From contig DGTQ01000017.1 in assembly GCA_002394365.1 (NCBI GenBank), positions 1 through 64,000 on the forward strand: DNA of 64,000 bases, read 5' to 3'. The DNA is from Prevotellaceae bacterium UBA4332. Its GTDB lineage: Bacteria; Bacteroidota; Bacteroidia; Bacteroidales; Bacteroidaceae. Numbering within the stretch: position 1 is the stretch's first letter; every line of letters starts with the position of its first letter. A program made the translations under genes and the position numbers. Under the pieces are notes generated by a model, which had not been told where the DNA came from, did no database searches, and worked only from the letters and a program-made list of their open reading frames with translations. This document shows positions 27,598 to 35,036 of the stretch, in pieces.

Positions 27598-29043
27598 CTA
27601 ATATTCGAAGCTGCTGCCACCAAGAAATTCACGCAATAATGACGTGGGTGGTATCTGTTCTTCCGACATCGGAGCCACGTGTCTGAGAAAACGTATCAGC
27701 CTTCGTGCCTCGCCGTAATATGGCGAATCATGGCTCACGCTGTTGAGCAGAGGTTCTGCCTGGGGTCTGAGCACGGCAAGTTCAAACAGCAAGGCTGTAT
27801 TGAACACGGCATCAGCATTCTCCTGGAAGGGGAATATCCACTTCTCCTCGCCCTGCCTTACCGACTGCCACTGCGCCAACGTCTTCTCTGCCGATGCACC
27901 ACGATACTTGTGGTCACGCACCATACGTCGGAGCAGACGATTGTCGGTGGTAGGGATATAGTTGTGGTCATCAAGGGTTATCGTTGTAAGTGCCGAGGCA
28001 TACAGCCTATACACCTGATGTTCTGGTATCTGTGCAGTGAGCTCGGGGTTCAGGGCGTGAATACCTTCTATAAGCAACACCTCGTTAGACGCGAGTTTTA
28101 TCTTATTGCCCGACATCTCGCTCTTTCCTGTCTTGAAGTTATAGCGTGGCAATTCCACCTCTTCGCCGTTGATGAGGGCATTGATGTGCTTGTTGAACAA
28201 TTCAAGGTTGAGGGCATAAATCGATTCGAAGTCGTGCTTGCCGTTCTCGTCTTTCGGTGTTGCATCACGATCGAGGAAATAGTCATCCATCGAGATGCTC
28301 ACTGGCCTTATGCCGTTCACCAGCAATTGCACGGACAGACGCTTGCACGTAGTTGTCTTACCGCTGCTCGACGGACCAGCTATGAGTATTATGCTCACGC
28401 TCTCTCTGTCGGCTATCTCGTCGGCTATCTCGGCAAGCCTCTTCTCCTGCATAGCCTCAAAAACCTTTATAAGCAATGACGACTTACCTGCCTCAATAGC
28501 CTTGTTCAGCGTTCCCACGTTGCCTATGCCCATCATGTCCTGCCAGCGGTGGTACTTCATGAACTCAAAGAACATCTTGTCTTGTCTTATGAACTTACCC
28601 AGCTTGGTGGGGTCGTTCTCTGATGGCACACGCAGGAGCATACCATTAGCATACATCTCCAGCCCGAAGAGTTTAACCTCGCCCGTTCTTGGGAGCACAT
28701 CGTCATAGAACGAGTCATTATAGCCCACGAGGGAGCAATAGCGCAACGTCTGGGTATCTACACTCTCCATAAGACGACGTTTTGACTCGTCGTCCTTAAA
28801 TATTTCGAGCACCTTGTCCTTCGGCTTCTTGTGCATCTCTATCGGCAAGTCGGCATCTATAAGGGCACGCATCCTGTGGCGTATTTCACCCACGTTGTCA
28901 GGACTCACCACCTCGCCAATGTCGGGTTCGCAATAATAACCGTTACTCACGGGGAACATTATCTTTATACTCCCCTTAGGATACAAATCATGCACAGCCT
29001 TACACATGATAAGGAACAACGTGCGTATATACTCTCTTCTCAT
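27598..29043 (-). CDS. Nucleoside (uridine kinase-like) kinase, N-terminus missing
   Basis: 481 aa. The C-terminal half is a P-loop kinase of the uridine kinase/phosphoribulokinase type: Walker A GPSSSGKTT (about 222-230), MDDYFLDRD, DFESIYALNLELFNKHINAL and LLIEGIHALNPEL. The N-terminal part (about 1-190) resembles the threonyl-tRNA-synthetase-related region of this Bacteroidota family. Relatives as I recall them are about 550 aa with a further N-terminal ubiquitin-fold/TGS-like domain of about 70 residues, followed by MRTYVRSL. Here the frame begins exactly at that Met (MRREYIRTLF), preceded by 37 bp of ATGAACTGTGAACT repeat and then pyrH. It thus appears to lack the TGS-like domain. Kinase residues are intact, so it may still be active. 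Confidence 0.85.
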   Translation of the reverse strand: MRREYIRTLFLIMCKAVHDLYPKGSIKIMFPVSNGYYCEPDIGEVVSPDNVGEIRHRMRALIDADLPIEMHKKPKDKVLEIFKDDESKRRLMESVDTQTLRYCSLVGYNDSFYDDVLPRTGEVKLFGLEMYANGMLLRVPSENDPTKLGKFIRQDKMFFEFMKYHRWQDMMGIGNVGTLNKAIEAGKSSLLIKVFEAMQEKRLAEIADEIADRESVSIILIAGPSSSGKTTTCKRLSVQLLVNGIRPVSISMDDYFLDRDATPKDENGKHDFESIYALNLELFNKHINALINGEEVELPRYNFKTGKSEMSGNKIKLASNEVLLIEGIHALNPELTAQIPEHQVYRLYASALTTITLDDHNYIPTTDNRLLRRMVRDHKYRGASAEKTLAQWQSVRQGEEKWIFPFQENADAVFNTALLFELAVLRPQAEPLLNSVSHDSPYYGEARRLIRFLRHVAPMSEEQIPPTSLLREFLGGSSFEY

Positions 29044-29080
29044 AACTATTAATTATGAACTGTGAACTATGAACTGTGAA
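29044..29080. repeat. ATGAACTGTGAACT repeat at a gene junction
   Basis: Two copies of a 14-bp unit fill the whole space between pyrH and the shortened nucleoside kinase gene. It is the same GAACTGTGAACT/GAACTATGAACT family seen near 2530, 2830 and 8610. Confidence 0.75.
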
Positions 29081-29788
29081 CTAATTATGCACCAACGTAC
29101 CAATCTCTTCTCCCTCCATCACCTTCTTCAGGTTGCCTACGATATCCATGTTGAACACATAGATAGGCAGGTTGTTCTGCATGCACATGGCAGTAGCAGT
29201 CACATCCATCACCTTCAATCCCTTGGCTATCACGTCCTGATAGGTTATGTCGTGGAACTTCGTTGCAGTTGGGTCCTTCTCTGGGTCTGCTGTATATACG
29301 CCATCCACGCGAGTACCCTTCAGCATTACGTCTGCCTCTATCTCTATGCCACGCAATGAAGAACCCGTATCGGTAGTGAAATAAGGATTGCCCGTACCTG
29401 CCGACATGATAACCACCATACCCTGCTTCATAGCCTCGATAGCCTTCCACTTGTTGTAAAACTCGCCTATCGGCTCCATGCGTATAGCCGTCAGCACTTT
29501 GGTCTTCTGACCGATCGCCTCGAGGGCTGATGACAAGCCGAGAGAGTTGATGACAGTAGCACACATGCCCATCTGGTCGCCCTTCACACGGTCGAAGCCT
29601 TTGCCTGCGCCAGACAGTCCGCGAAAGATGTTACCACCGCCTATCACGATACCAATCTCAACGCCCATGTCAGCTATTTCCTTTATCTGACGTGCATAGT
29701 CGTTAAGACGGTTTACGTCAATACCATAACCCTGTTCTCCCTGAAGGCTCTCGCCTGAAAGCTTCAGCAAAATTCTCTTAAACTTCAT
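29081..29788 (-). CDS. pyrH: UMP kinase
   Basis: Phosphorylates UMP to UDP with ATP; hexameric bacterial enzyme of the amino-acid-kinase fold. 235 aa, standard length. Motifs: KRILLKLSGESL (about 3-14), IGIVIGGGNIFRG (about 45-57), GDQMGMCATVIN, GTGNPYFTTDT (about 131-141) and LKGTRVDGVYTADP. Pyrimidine theme shared with the neighbouring nucleoside kinase, which follows on the same strand after 37 bp. Upstream is a 96-bp tandem duplication, then birA. Very confident. Confidence 0.97.
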   Translation of the reverse strand: MKFKRILLKLSGESLQGEQGYGIDVNRLNDYARQIKEIADMGVEIGIVIGGGNIFRGLSGAGKGFDRVKGDQMGMCATVINSLGLSSALEAIGQKTKVLTAIRMEPIGEFYNKWKAIEAMKQGMVVIMSAGTGNPYFTTDTGSSLRGIEIEADVMLKGTRVDGVYTADPEKDPTATKFHDITYQDVIAKGLKVMDVTATAMCMQNNLPIYVFNMDIVGNLKKVMEGEEIGTLVHN

Positions 29789-29825
29789 TGTTCTTCCTTT
29801 TTTATATTTTATTATCTGATTACCC

Positions 29826-30017
29826 TTATTACTTCGATATTCCGATTACTCACACTATTCTGAGTTCCCCCTCCTTTCGGAGGGGTTAGGGGAGGCTATT
29901 AGAAGAGGTTTTTCTCCTTTCTTATTACTCCGATATTCCGATTACTCACACTATTCTGAGTTCCCCCTCCTTTCGGAGGGGTTAGGGGAGGCTATTAGAG
30001 AAGGTTTTTCACCTCCT
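29826..30017. repeat. 96-bp tandem duplication overlapping the end of birA
   Basis: Two copies (29826-29921 and 29922-30017) share TCGATATTCCGATTACTCAC-type sequence followed by the palindrome element CCCCTCCTTTCGGAGGGG. Copy 2 contains the stop and last codons of birA (AAGGTTTTTCACCTCC); copy 1 has a degenerate counterpart (GAGGTTTTTCTCC). The duplication therefore included the 3' end of birA. Confidence 0.75.
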
Positions 30018-30723
30018 TAAACTCGTATTTTCGTTCTTCTCCCTCTTTTGTTCTTAGCGTGAGAATACCGTTAGCTGCCACCCTCACAATCTCTGCCTCA
30101 AACACTCCGTCCTTGTCCTCGTAACGGTGGAAACCTGTTCTGCGATATAGTCTGGCATGGTAGGCACTCATGATTTCCTCCTTCCCACCAGACTTCAGCA
30201 CCCCTGCATAGTGCTCGAAACGCTCAAGCATCTTGTCCAATATCTCGTCTCGCGAATAGGTCTTGCCCGTTATCTGCTTCATCGACACCGGATTTGGGGC
30301 AGTGCCTGTGAACACTTCCTGATTCACGTTTATCCCCGTACCTATTATCAGGTCCTGCAACCTGCTGCCCTGTATGTTGCCGTCTATGCGCGTTCCGCTG
30401 AGTTTCTTGTCCTGCCAGTATATGTCGTTAGGCCATTTTATCGTTACCTCTCTCCCCTCCTCTCCCAGAAAGAGTACTATCGTCTCGTGTATGGCAAGTG
30501 CCTCAGCCATCGACATAAGATATTGCTCTGTTATGGGCAACCACTCTGGGTGTACTAATATGGAGAACAGCAGATTCTTGCCCGCTTCACTCTCCCACGT
30601 GTTGCTGCCCATGCCCTTACCTGCCGATTGGTAGTCGGTTACGGCGCAAACCTCCTGAGACGTTTTCAATCCCAGCAGGTAGTCGTTGGTTGAGCCTATG
30701 TTTTCAAGTCTGAGGACTTTCAT
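29995..30723 (-). CDS. birA: Biotin-protein ligase, no DNA-binding domain
   Basis: Transfers biotin to carrier proteins such as acetyl-CoA carboxylase BCCP. 242 aa, the catalytic and C-terminal domains only, so group I without the repressor helix-turn-helix. Motifs: TNDYLLGL (about 13-20), SAGKGMGSNTWESEAGKNL (biotin/AMP loop, about 33-51), TIKWPNDIYW (about 100-109), LSGTRIDGN and IIGTGINVN. The stop lies inside the 96-bp duplicated unit. It starts nine nucleotides after the GSCFA gene, so these are probably one transcript. Confidence 0.93.
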   Translation of the reverse strand: MKVLRLENIGSTNDYLLGLKTSQEVCAVTDYQSAGKGMGSNTWESEAGKNLLFSILVHPEWLPITEQYLMSMAEALAIHETIVLFLGEEGREVTIKWPNDIYWQDKKLSGTRIDGNIQGSRLQDLIIGTGINVNQEVFTGTAPNPVSMKQITGKTYSRDEILDKMLERFEHYAGVLKSGGKEEIMSAYHARLYRRTGFHRYEDKDGVFEAEIVRVAANGILTLRTKEGEERKYEFKEVKNLL

Positions 30724-30732
30724 AGTTACCAG

Positions 30733-31578
30733 TCACAAGTTACCAGTTATAAGTTCTTCAATCTTCCACTTCCGCAGGAAGTTACGTTCTTCCTCCTTTG
30801 CTTTCGCCAGGAAAGTTTTGTATTCCTCGCTGTCTGGATTAAAAGGACGATGGCTCAGTGCTTGCTTGATGGGTTGCCATTCTTTTTCCATCTGTTTTGC
30901 ATCTTCGCCGAAGAACATTTCCTTAAATTGTTCATAGATGTAATCCACTGCCTGAGCGGATGGGTGAAGCATGTCTGGTTCATAGAATCTATAGTCTCTT
31001 AGTTCGTCATTCATTATCTCGTAGGCAGGAAAATATTCCACGCCTTCCAACTCTTTTGTCAACACATCAGCCGCCAAGAGCAGCGTGGACTTCGACAGTC
31101 TGCTGCCATGAAAGCCGTACTTTGCGTAGCGTATAGGACTTACAGTCAGGATTACAGCTACCTCCCTCTCTTTTCCATCAGCAGCGGTTCTCAGCCTCCC
31201 TATTGCCTTTTTGAGGTAAGCCACACAATCATCCACCGTCAACTCCTTTTCTTCAAACAACCGTTGCGGTCTCTTTTGACAGTTATCTACTATCTCCCCC
31301 GTTGCCTTCTCTATGTAAACATGATTAGTTCCGAGCGTGAATACTGCAATAAACCTACCCCCATCCCCTCCCAAAGAGGAGGGGAGACGAGATACTGTGT
31401 GGTAGATGCTGGCTGGGTTATACATTACCCCATAGGGATTAACAACAGCCCTAAACCTATTGTCTATGAAGCGGTTGCCTATATTGTCGGCGAAGCAAGA
31501 CCCTACAAACAGCATCCTGTCCGCAGGCTTTATCTCTATAGCCGATTTCCCTATTTCTACTTTTGTCTGTAGCTTCAT
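30733..31578 (-). CDS. GSCFA family protein
   Basis: 281 aa. The name-giving GSCFADNIG lies near residue 20; FTLGTNHVYI, VDNCQKRPQRLF, TVSPIRYAKYGFHGS and a C-terminal HPSAQAVDYIYEQF (SGNH-hydrolase-like His block) follow. The family is thought to be an esterase/acyltransferase-type fold; its substrate is unknown. The start is at the second of two ATGs, six nucleotides after a consensus promoter; the open frame runs further up through that promoter, which I do not believe is translated. Residues about 63-73 (LPSSLGGDGGR) are encoded by a CCCCTCC...GGAGGGG palindrome of the intergenic type. The last codons (ELITGNL) come from the AACTTATAACTGGTAACT repeat. Confidence 0.85.
   Translation of the reverse strand: MKLQTKVEIGKSAIEIKPADRMLFVGSCFADNIGNRFIDNRFRAVVNPYGVMYNPASIYHTVSRLPSSLGGDGGRFIAVFTLGTNHVYIEKATGEIVDNCQKRPQRLFEEKELTVDDCVAYLKKAIGRLRTAADGKEREVAVILTVSPIRYAKYGFHGSRLSKSTLLLAADVLTKELEGVEYFPAYEIMNDELRDYRFYEPDMLHPSAQAVDYIYEQFKEMFFGEDAKQMEKEWQPIKQALSHRPFNPDSEEYKTFLAKAKEEERNFLRKWKIEELITGNL
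31358..31390 (-). repeat. Palindromic repeat inside the GSCFA gene
   Basis: CCCCTCC (31365-31371) and GGAGGGG (31378-31384) form a stem with a six-base loop. The same core occurs between genes at 29866-29890 (twice) and 45905-45968. It reads in frame and adds about ten residues. Confidence 0.6.
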
Positions 31579-31584
31579 CATGTG

Positions 31585-31615
31585 CAAAGTTACTAAAACG
31601 AGAGCAAAGCACAAA
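31585..31615 (-). promoter_or_regulatory. Consensus promoter of the GSCFA gene
   Basis: On the minus strand TTTG (31612-31615), 19 nt, TAACTTTG (31585-31592), then six nucleotides to the ATG at 31578. It lies in copy 1 of a 41-bp direct repeat. Confidence 0.75.
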
Positions 31616-31701
31616 AGAAATTTATTTATTTTTGTTTTGCCGAGTGCAGATAACTTATTTAAAGTTACTAAAACGAGAGCAAAGCACAAAAGAAATTTAT
31701 T
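31586..31701. repeat. Duplicated promoter segment, two 41-bp copies
   Basis: The same 41 bp occur at 31586-31626 and 31661-31701 (75-bp period). Both contain the TTTG and -7 region of a minus-strand promoter, but the outer copy has TAACTTTA in place of TAACTTTG, so it is probably weaker. Confidence 0.75.
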
Positions 31702-31750
31702 GATATTCATCAAAAAACCACACAAAAACCGAATAAAAGCACAACAACGT

Positions 31751-31781
31751 TTTGTGTGTACGCACACAATTTGTAACTTTG
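31751..31781 (+). promoter_or_regulatory. Promoter of the PCMD operon with inverted repeat over -33
   Basis: TTTG (31751-31754), 19 nt, TAACTTTG (31774-31781). A perfect inverted repeat TTGTGTG-TACG-CACACAA (31752-31769) overlaps the -33 box and could be an operator. Leader to the ATG about 120 nt. Confidence 0.7.
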
Positions 31782-31851
31782 CAACAGGTTCCAACCTCAA
31801 TAGGATAGAAAACAAAGAAAAGCATAGAAAAGGAAAAGGATAAAAAGAAAG

Positions 31852-31880
31852 GTTCATCTCGCGATGAGATGGACTTTTTT
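31852..31880 (+). terminator. Hairpin with U-tract in the leader, possible attenuator
   Basis: A nine-bp stem GTTCATCTC / GAGATGGAC with loop GCGAT is followed by six T. It lies between the promoter at 31751 and the PCMD start codon at 31910, so it may end part of the transcripts early. A similar hairpin is the operon's own terminator at 33892. Confidence 0.6.
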
Positions 31881-31909
31881 AGTAAAAAGAACAAAACATT
31901 CAACAAACT

Positions 31910-33106
31910 ATGAAATTAAAAAACAAAAATTCCATTTGTACTATGTTGATATTCCTTGCGGCATTCACGTGCATGACATCATGCATCAAGGACGAAGCTG
32001 CCAACAAGGAGTGTGACATCATCGGTGCGCGAGTAGTAGGTGACGAATATGCTCAATATTTCAGCGAGCAGAGCAAGATGAGCATAACAGACATCACATC
32101 TACCGAGTCAACCATCTCTTTTGAACTGCGCCCACTGGCATCCTTACCTAATCAGCTGCCAGTAGCCTTCGACCTCACCCCTGGTGCCACCATAGAGCCA
32201 GCCAACGGCTCCATGCAAGACTTCACCAATGGACCTGTTACCTATACCGTTACGTCGGAGGACGGAGAGTGGCATCGCATTTACAAGGTGGAATTCAAGG
32301 AACCCGTCCTGCCATCCTTCACCTTCAGTTTTGAGAACGTAGATATATCTGAAAAGACAACTGCAGGAAATCAATATAACATCTTTTACGAAAAACATCC
32401 GACAACAGGCGAGCGGTTAAACATCTGGGCATCTGGCAATGAGGGGGCATCCATGATATTTACATACAAGGGACCAGAAGTCTTCCCTACCCACTCTACG
32501 GAGCAAGGATATAAGAACAAGGGCGTATGCCTGACCACTATCTATGCTGGAGATATGGGCAAGGCGTTTAAACGACCTATTGCCGCAGGAAGTCTTTTCC
32601 TCGGCAAATTCGACATAAACAAAGTTCTTACCGATGCTTTGAAGGCTACACGCTTTGGAATACCTATCAACCGTGTGCCATTAAAGGTCACAGGCTACTA
32701 TAAATACAAGCCTGGCGCAGAGTTCACCGACAAGGATATGAAAATCGTATCAGGACGCACTGATGAAGCAAGCATCTATGCCGTGCTCTACAAGAACAAG
32801 GACTCTCAGGGCAATGACTACTACATTTATGGTGCCGAGGTGGCAGACCTTGACAACATGCTGAGCAACCCACAAATAATCAGAGTAGCAAGAGTAAGCA
32901 CACTGCCCCCAACTGATGAGTGGTCACGCTTTGAGATGCTCTTTGACGGCAAGGAAGTGGATGCCCAGATAGCAAAGAACAAAGGATACAACTTGGCACT
33001 CGTATTCTCATCAAGCAAGAGCGGAGCACAGTTTGAGGGTGCCATAGGCAGTACACTCTATGTGGATGAAGTAGAAGTATTATTTGAAAAGGAGGAAGAA
33101 AAATGA
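31910..33106 (+). CDS. PCMD-type lipoprotein
   Basis: 398-aa lipoprotein, lipobox MTSC (Cys25), probably at the outer membrane. After an N-terminal Ig-like region with ATIEPANGSMQDF and VTYTVTSEDG (about 95-125), the main part (about 140-395) fits the putative carbohydrate metabolism domain (PCMD) family: FSFENVDI, LNIWASGNEG, YKNKGVCLTTI, GSLFLGKFDIN, TGYYKYKPG, and the C-terminal LALVFSSSKSGAQFEGAIGS followed by TLYVDEV. Such proteins bind or process glycans in Bacteroidota. Its ATGA stop/start overlap with the next gene marks an operon with a beta-barrel protein. Family call fair, substrate unknown. Confidence 0.82.
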   Translation: MKLKNKNSICTMLIFLAAFTCMTSCIKDEAANKECDIIGARVVGDEYAQYFSEQSKMSITDITSTESTISFELRPLASLPNQLPVAFDLTPGATIEPANGSMQDFTNGPVTYTVTSEDGEWHRIYKVEFKEPVLPSFTFSFENVDISEKTTAGNQYNIFYEKHPTTGERLNIWASGNEGASMIFTYKGPEVFPTHSTEQGYKNKGVCLTTIYAGDMGKAFKRPIAAGSLFLGKFDINKVLTDALKATRFGIPINRVPLKVTGYYKYKPGAEFTDKDMKIVSGRTDEASIYAVLYKNKDSQGNDYYIYGAEVADLDNMLSNPQIIRVARVSTLPPTDEWSRFEMLFDGKEVDAQIAKNKGYNLALVFSSSKSGAQFEGAIGSTLYVDEVEVLFEKEEEK

Positions 33107-33861
33107 AATACAAGATATCAATTATAGCCACACTGTTGGCACTCTTCATGCCTACCTCGTCTGAGGCAGAAACATTTGCAAAAGACCTTCAATTTAAATT
33201 CCGTATGGGTTACAGCATTGGCGCTACGGCTCCAATAGGACTGCCTGAGACCATTCGCAGCATTGACAGATTTGCTCTCACACCATCTGTATTTGCGGGT
33301 ATCGACATACAGAAACCCATTTACGGCAAATGGGGCATTCTTACAGGCATACACTTTGAGAACAAAGCTATGGACGGCGATGTAACCGCCAAGGCTTACC
33401 ACATGGAGTTGCGCAAAGGCGACTCGCAACTGGAAGGTCTCTTCACTGGTAAAGTACACCAAGAAGTAACAATGGTGATGTTCACGCTACCCGTTCAGGC
33501 AACCTATACTTTCAATAACAAACTGCAGATAAAGGCAGGTCCATATTTCTCACTCGTTGCAAGCAAAGACTTTGACGGCATAGCCTCAAATGGTTATCTA
33601 AGACAAAGTTCACCGACAGGCGCCAAAATAGAGATAGGCAACAAAGAAGGGGAATGGGCAACCTACGATTTCAGCGATGACATGCGCGATTTTCAGGTTG
33701 GTATGGGTATAGGTCTTGATTGGGACTTCTATCGCAATCTGGGACTCTCTGTAGATCTTAACTGGGGTTTGAATGGCATATTCAAAAAAGACTTCAAGAC
33801 TGTTGAAGATACCCTCTACCCCATCTATGGCACCATAGGCTTCTACTACCACCTGAAGTAG
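33103..33861 (+). CDS. Outer-membrane beta-barrel protein
   Basis: 252 aa with signal peptide (cleavage near SEAET, about 24). The rest is alternating amphipathic strands typical of small outer-membrane barrels of the PorT-like type: FKFRMGYSIGATAPIG, GILTGIHFENKAM, VMFTLPVQATYTF, LQIKAGPYFSLVAS and a C-terminal GTIGFYYHLK ending close to an aromatic strand. It overlaps the PCMD lipoprotein gene by four bp, so the two are probably co-translated and may act together at the outer membrane. No exact role can be given. Confidence 0.78.
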   Translation: MKYKISIIATLLALFMPTSSEAETFAKDLQFKFRMGYSIGATAPIGLPETIRSIDRFALTPSVFAGIDIQKPIYGKWGILTGIHFENKAMDGDVTAKAYHMELRKGDSQLEGLFTGKVHQEVTMVMFTLPVQATYTFNNKLQIKAGPYFSLVASKDFDGIASNGYLRQSSPTGAKIEIGNKEGEWATYDFSDDMRDFQVGMGIGLDWDFYRNLGLSVDLNWGLNGIFKKDFKTVEDTLYPIYGTIGFYYHLK

Positions 33862-33891
33862 TCTCACACACAACGGACAAATACCGATGAA

Positions 33892-33925
33892 AGGTTCGTC
33901 TCTTGACGGGATGAACCTTTTTTTT
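33892..33925 (+). terminator. Terminator of the PCMD operon
   Basis: Stem AGGTTCGTC / GATGAACCT (one G-U pair) with a nine-base loop and a run of eight T, 30 bp after the barrel gene. Confidence 0.85.
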
Positions 33926-33935
33926 ATGTGTTTAC

Positions 33936-33966
33936 TTGTCAAATCAAATTATTCTTCGTACATTTG
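33936..33966 (+). promoter_or_regulatory. Promoter of the nitronate monooxygenase-like gene
   Basis: TTG (33936-33938), 20 nt, TACATTTG (33959-33966), 31 bp before the ATG at 33998. It supports the internal start rather than the longer frame from 33887, which would begin in the preceding terminator. Confidence 0.65.
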
Positions 33967-33997
33967 CAAGCACTTCAAACGAAAACAGACAAAAACT

Positions 33998-34930
33998 ATG
34001 GCTAACAGAATAAAGGAAATTTTCGGAATAGAGCAGCCTGTCATTGCTGGCGGCATGGCATGGTGTAGCGGCTGGAGACTGGCAGCAGCAGTGAGTAACG
34101 CAGGTGGACTGGGCTTGATAGGCGCAGGCACGATGAGCGTCGATTTGCTTCGCGAACATATACAGAAGGTTAAAGCAGCTACCAGCAAGCCCTGGGGCAT
34201 AAACCTCCCACTGATGTATCCGCAGATAGACACCCTTATCGACATGATAATAGAGGAAGGCTGCAAAATAATCTTCACATCAGCAGGCAGTCCGAAGAAA
34301 TACACACAGAAATTCCATGAGGCAGGCATGACCGTAGCCCATGTAGTCAGCTCGAGCAAGTTTGCCAGGAAATGCGAGGAAGCAGGAGTTGACGTAGTAG
34401 TGGCTGAAGGTTTTGAAGCAGGAGGACACAATGGCAAGGAGGAGACAACCACCATGTGTCTTATACCACAGGTACGCAAGGCAACTACCCTACCCCTCAT
34501 CGCTGCTGGCGGCATAGCCTCAGGCGCAGCTTGTCTTGCAGCTCAGGTACTCGGTGCTGAGGGTGTGCAGATAGGCACCCTGTTTGCATTAAGTGAGGAA
34601 AGCAGCGCACACGAGAATTTCAAGAAGGCGTGTACCTCTCTGGAAGAGGGCGACACTATGCTCTGTCTGAAAAAACTTTCCCCATCACGTTTGGTGAAGA
34701 ACGGTTTATACACACGTCTTGCTGAAGCAGAAGCAAGAGGGGCGGATGTTCCCGAACTACTTGAGATTCTCGGCGAGAAAGCCACCCGTCGCGGCATCTT
34801 CGATGGCGATATCGAAGGTGGTGAAATGGAGATTGGCCAGATAACCAGCGCCATCAAAACCGTAGAGCCAGTCAGCGTGATAATGGAAAGGCTTATTAAA
34901 GAGTATAATGAAGCAAAAGCCTCATTATAA
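33998..34930 (+). CDS. Nitronate monooxygenase / FabK-like flavoprotein
   Basis: 310-aa FMN TIM-barrel protein. Motifs: QPVIAGGMAWCSGWRLAAAV (about 12-31), SNAGGLGLIGAGTM, INLPLMYP, ITSAGSP-like (IIFTSAGSPKKY), VVAEGFEAGGHNG (about 138-150, the family's histidine and glycine-rich phosphate loop), PLIAAGGIASG and GAEGVQIGTLFAL. Both nitronate monooxygenases and the enoyl-ACP reductase FabK share these features. Since fabI is encoded at 59.6-60.4 kb, FabK function is not required, but it cannot be excluded. lptB follows after 106 bp filled with 9-bp repeats. Confidence 0.85.
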   Translation: MANRIKEIFGIEQPVIAGGMAWCSGWRLAAAVSNAGGLGLIGAGTMSVDLLREHIQKVKAATSKPWGINLPLMYPQIDTLIDMIIEEGCKIIFTSAGSPKKYTQKFHEAGMTVAHVVSSSKFARKCEEAGVDVVVAEGFEAGGHNGKEETTTMCLIPQVRKATTLPLIAAGGIASGAACLAAQVLGAEGVQIGTLFALSEESSAHENFKKACTSLEEGDTMLCLKKLSPSRLVKNGLYTRLAEAEARGADVPELLEILGEKATRRGIFDGDIEGGEMEIGQITSAIKTVEPVSVIMERLIKEYNEAKASL

Positions 34931-34933
34931 ATC

Positions 34934-35022
34934 ACTATAGGAACTATAACTACTATAGCCACTATAGCTACTATAGCTACTATAGGAACTATAGCTACTA
35001 TAACTACTATAGCCACTATAAA
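34934..35022. repeat. About ten 9-bp tandem units (ACTATAGCT-like)
   Basis: Units ACTATAGGA, ACTATAACT, ACTATAGCC and ACTATAGCT follow each other from just after the flavoprotein stop to 15 bp before the lptB start. Confidence 0.85.
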
Positions 35023-35036
35023 AAAAAGAAAAGACA

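Noticed and set aside
31579..31857. N-terminal extension of the GSCFA gene with repeated INKFLLCFALVLVTL
   Set aside because: The segment is a duplicated promoter. The consensus promoter lies six nucleotides before the ATG, and GSCFA proteins are not known to me with such a leader. Kept only as an observation.
33998..34930. Firm assignment as FabK
   Set aside because: Motifs do not separate FabK from nitronate monooxygenases by eye, and fabI is present in the same window.
34934..35022. Possible CRISPR-like array
   Set aside because: Units are nine bp and contiguous, with no spacers; no cas genes are in the window.
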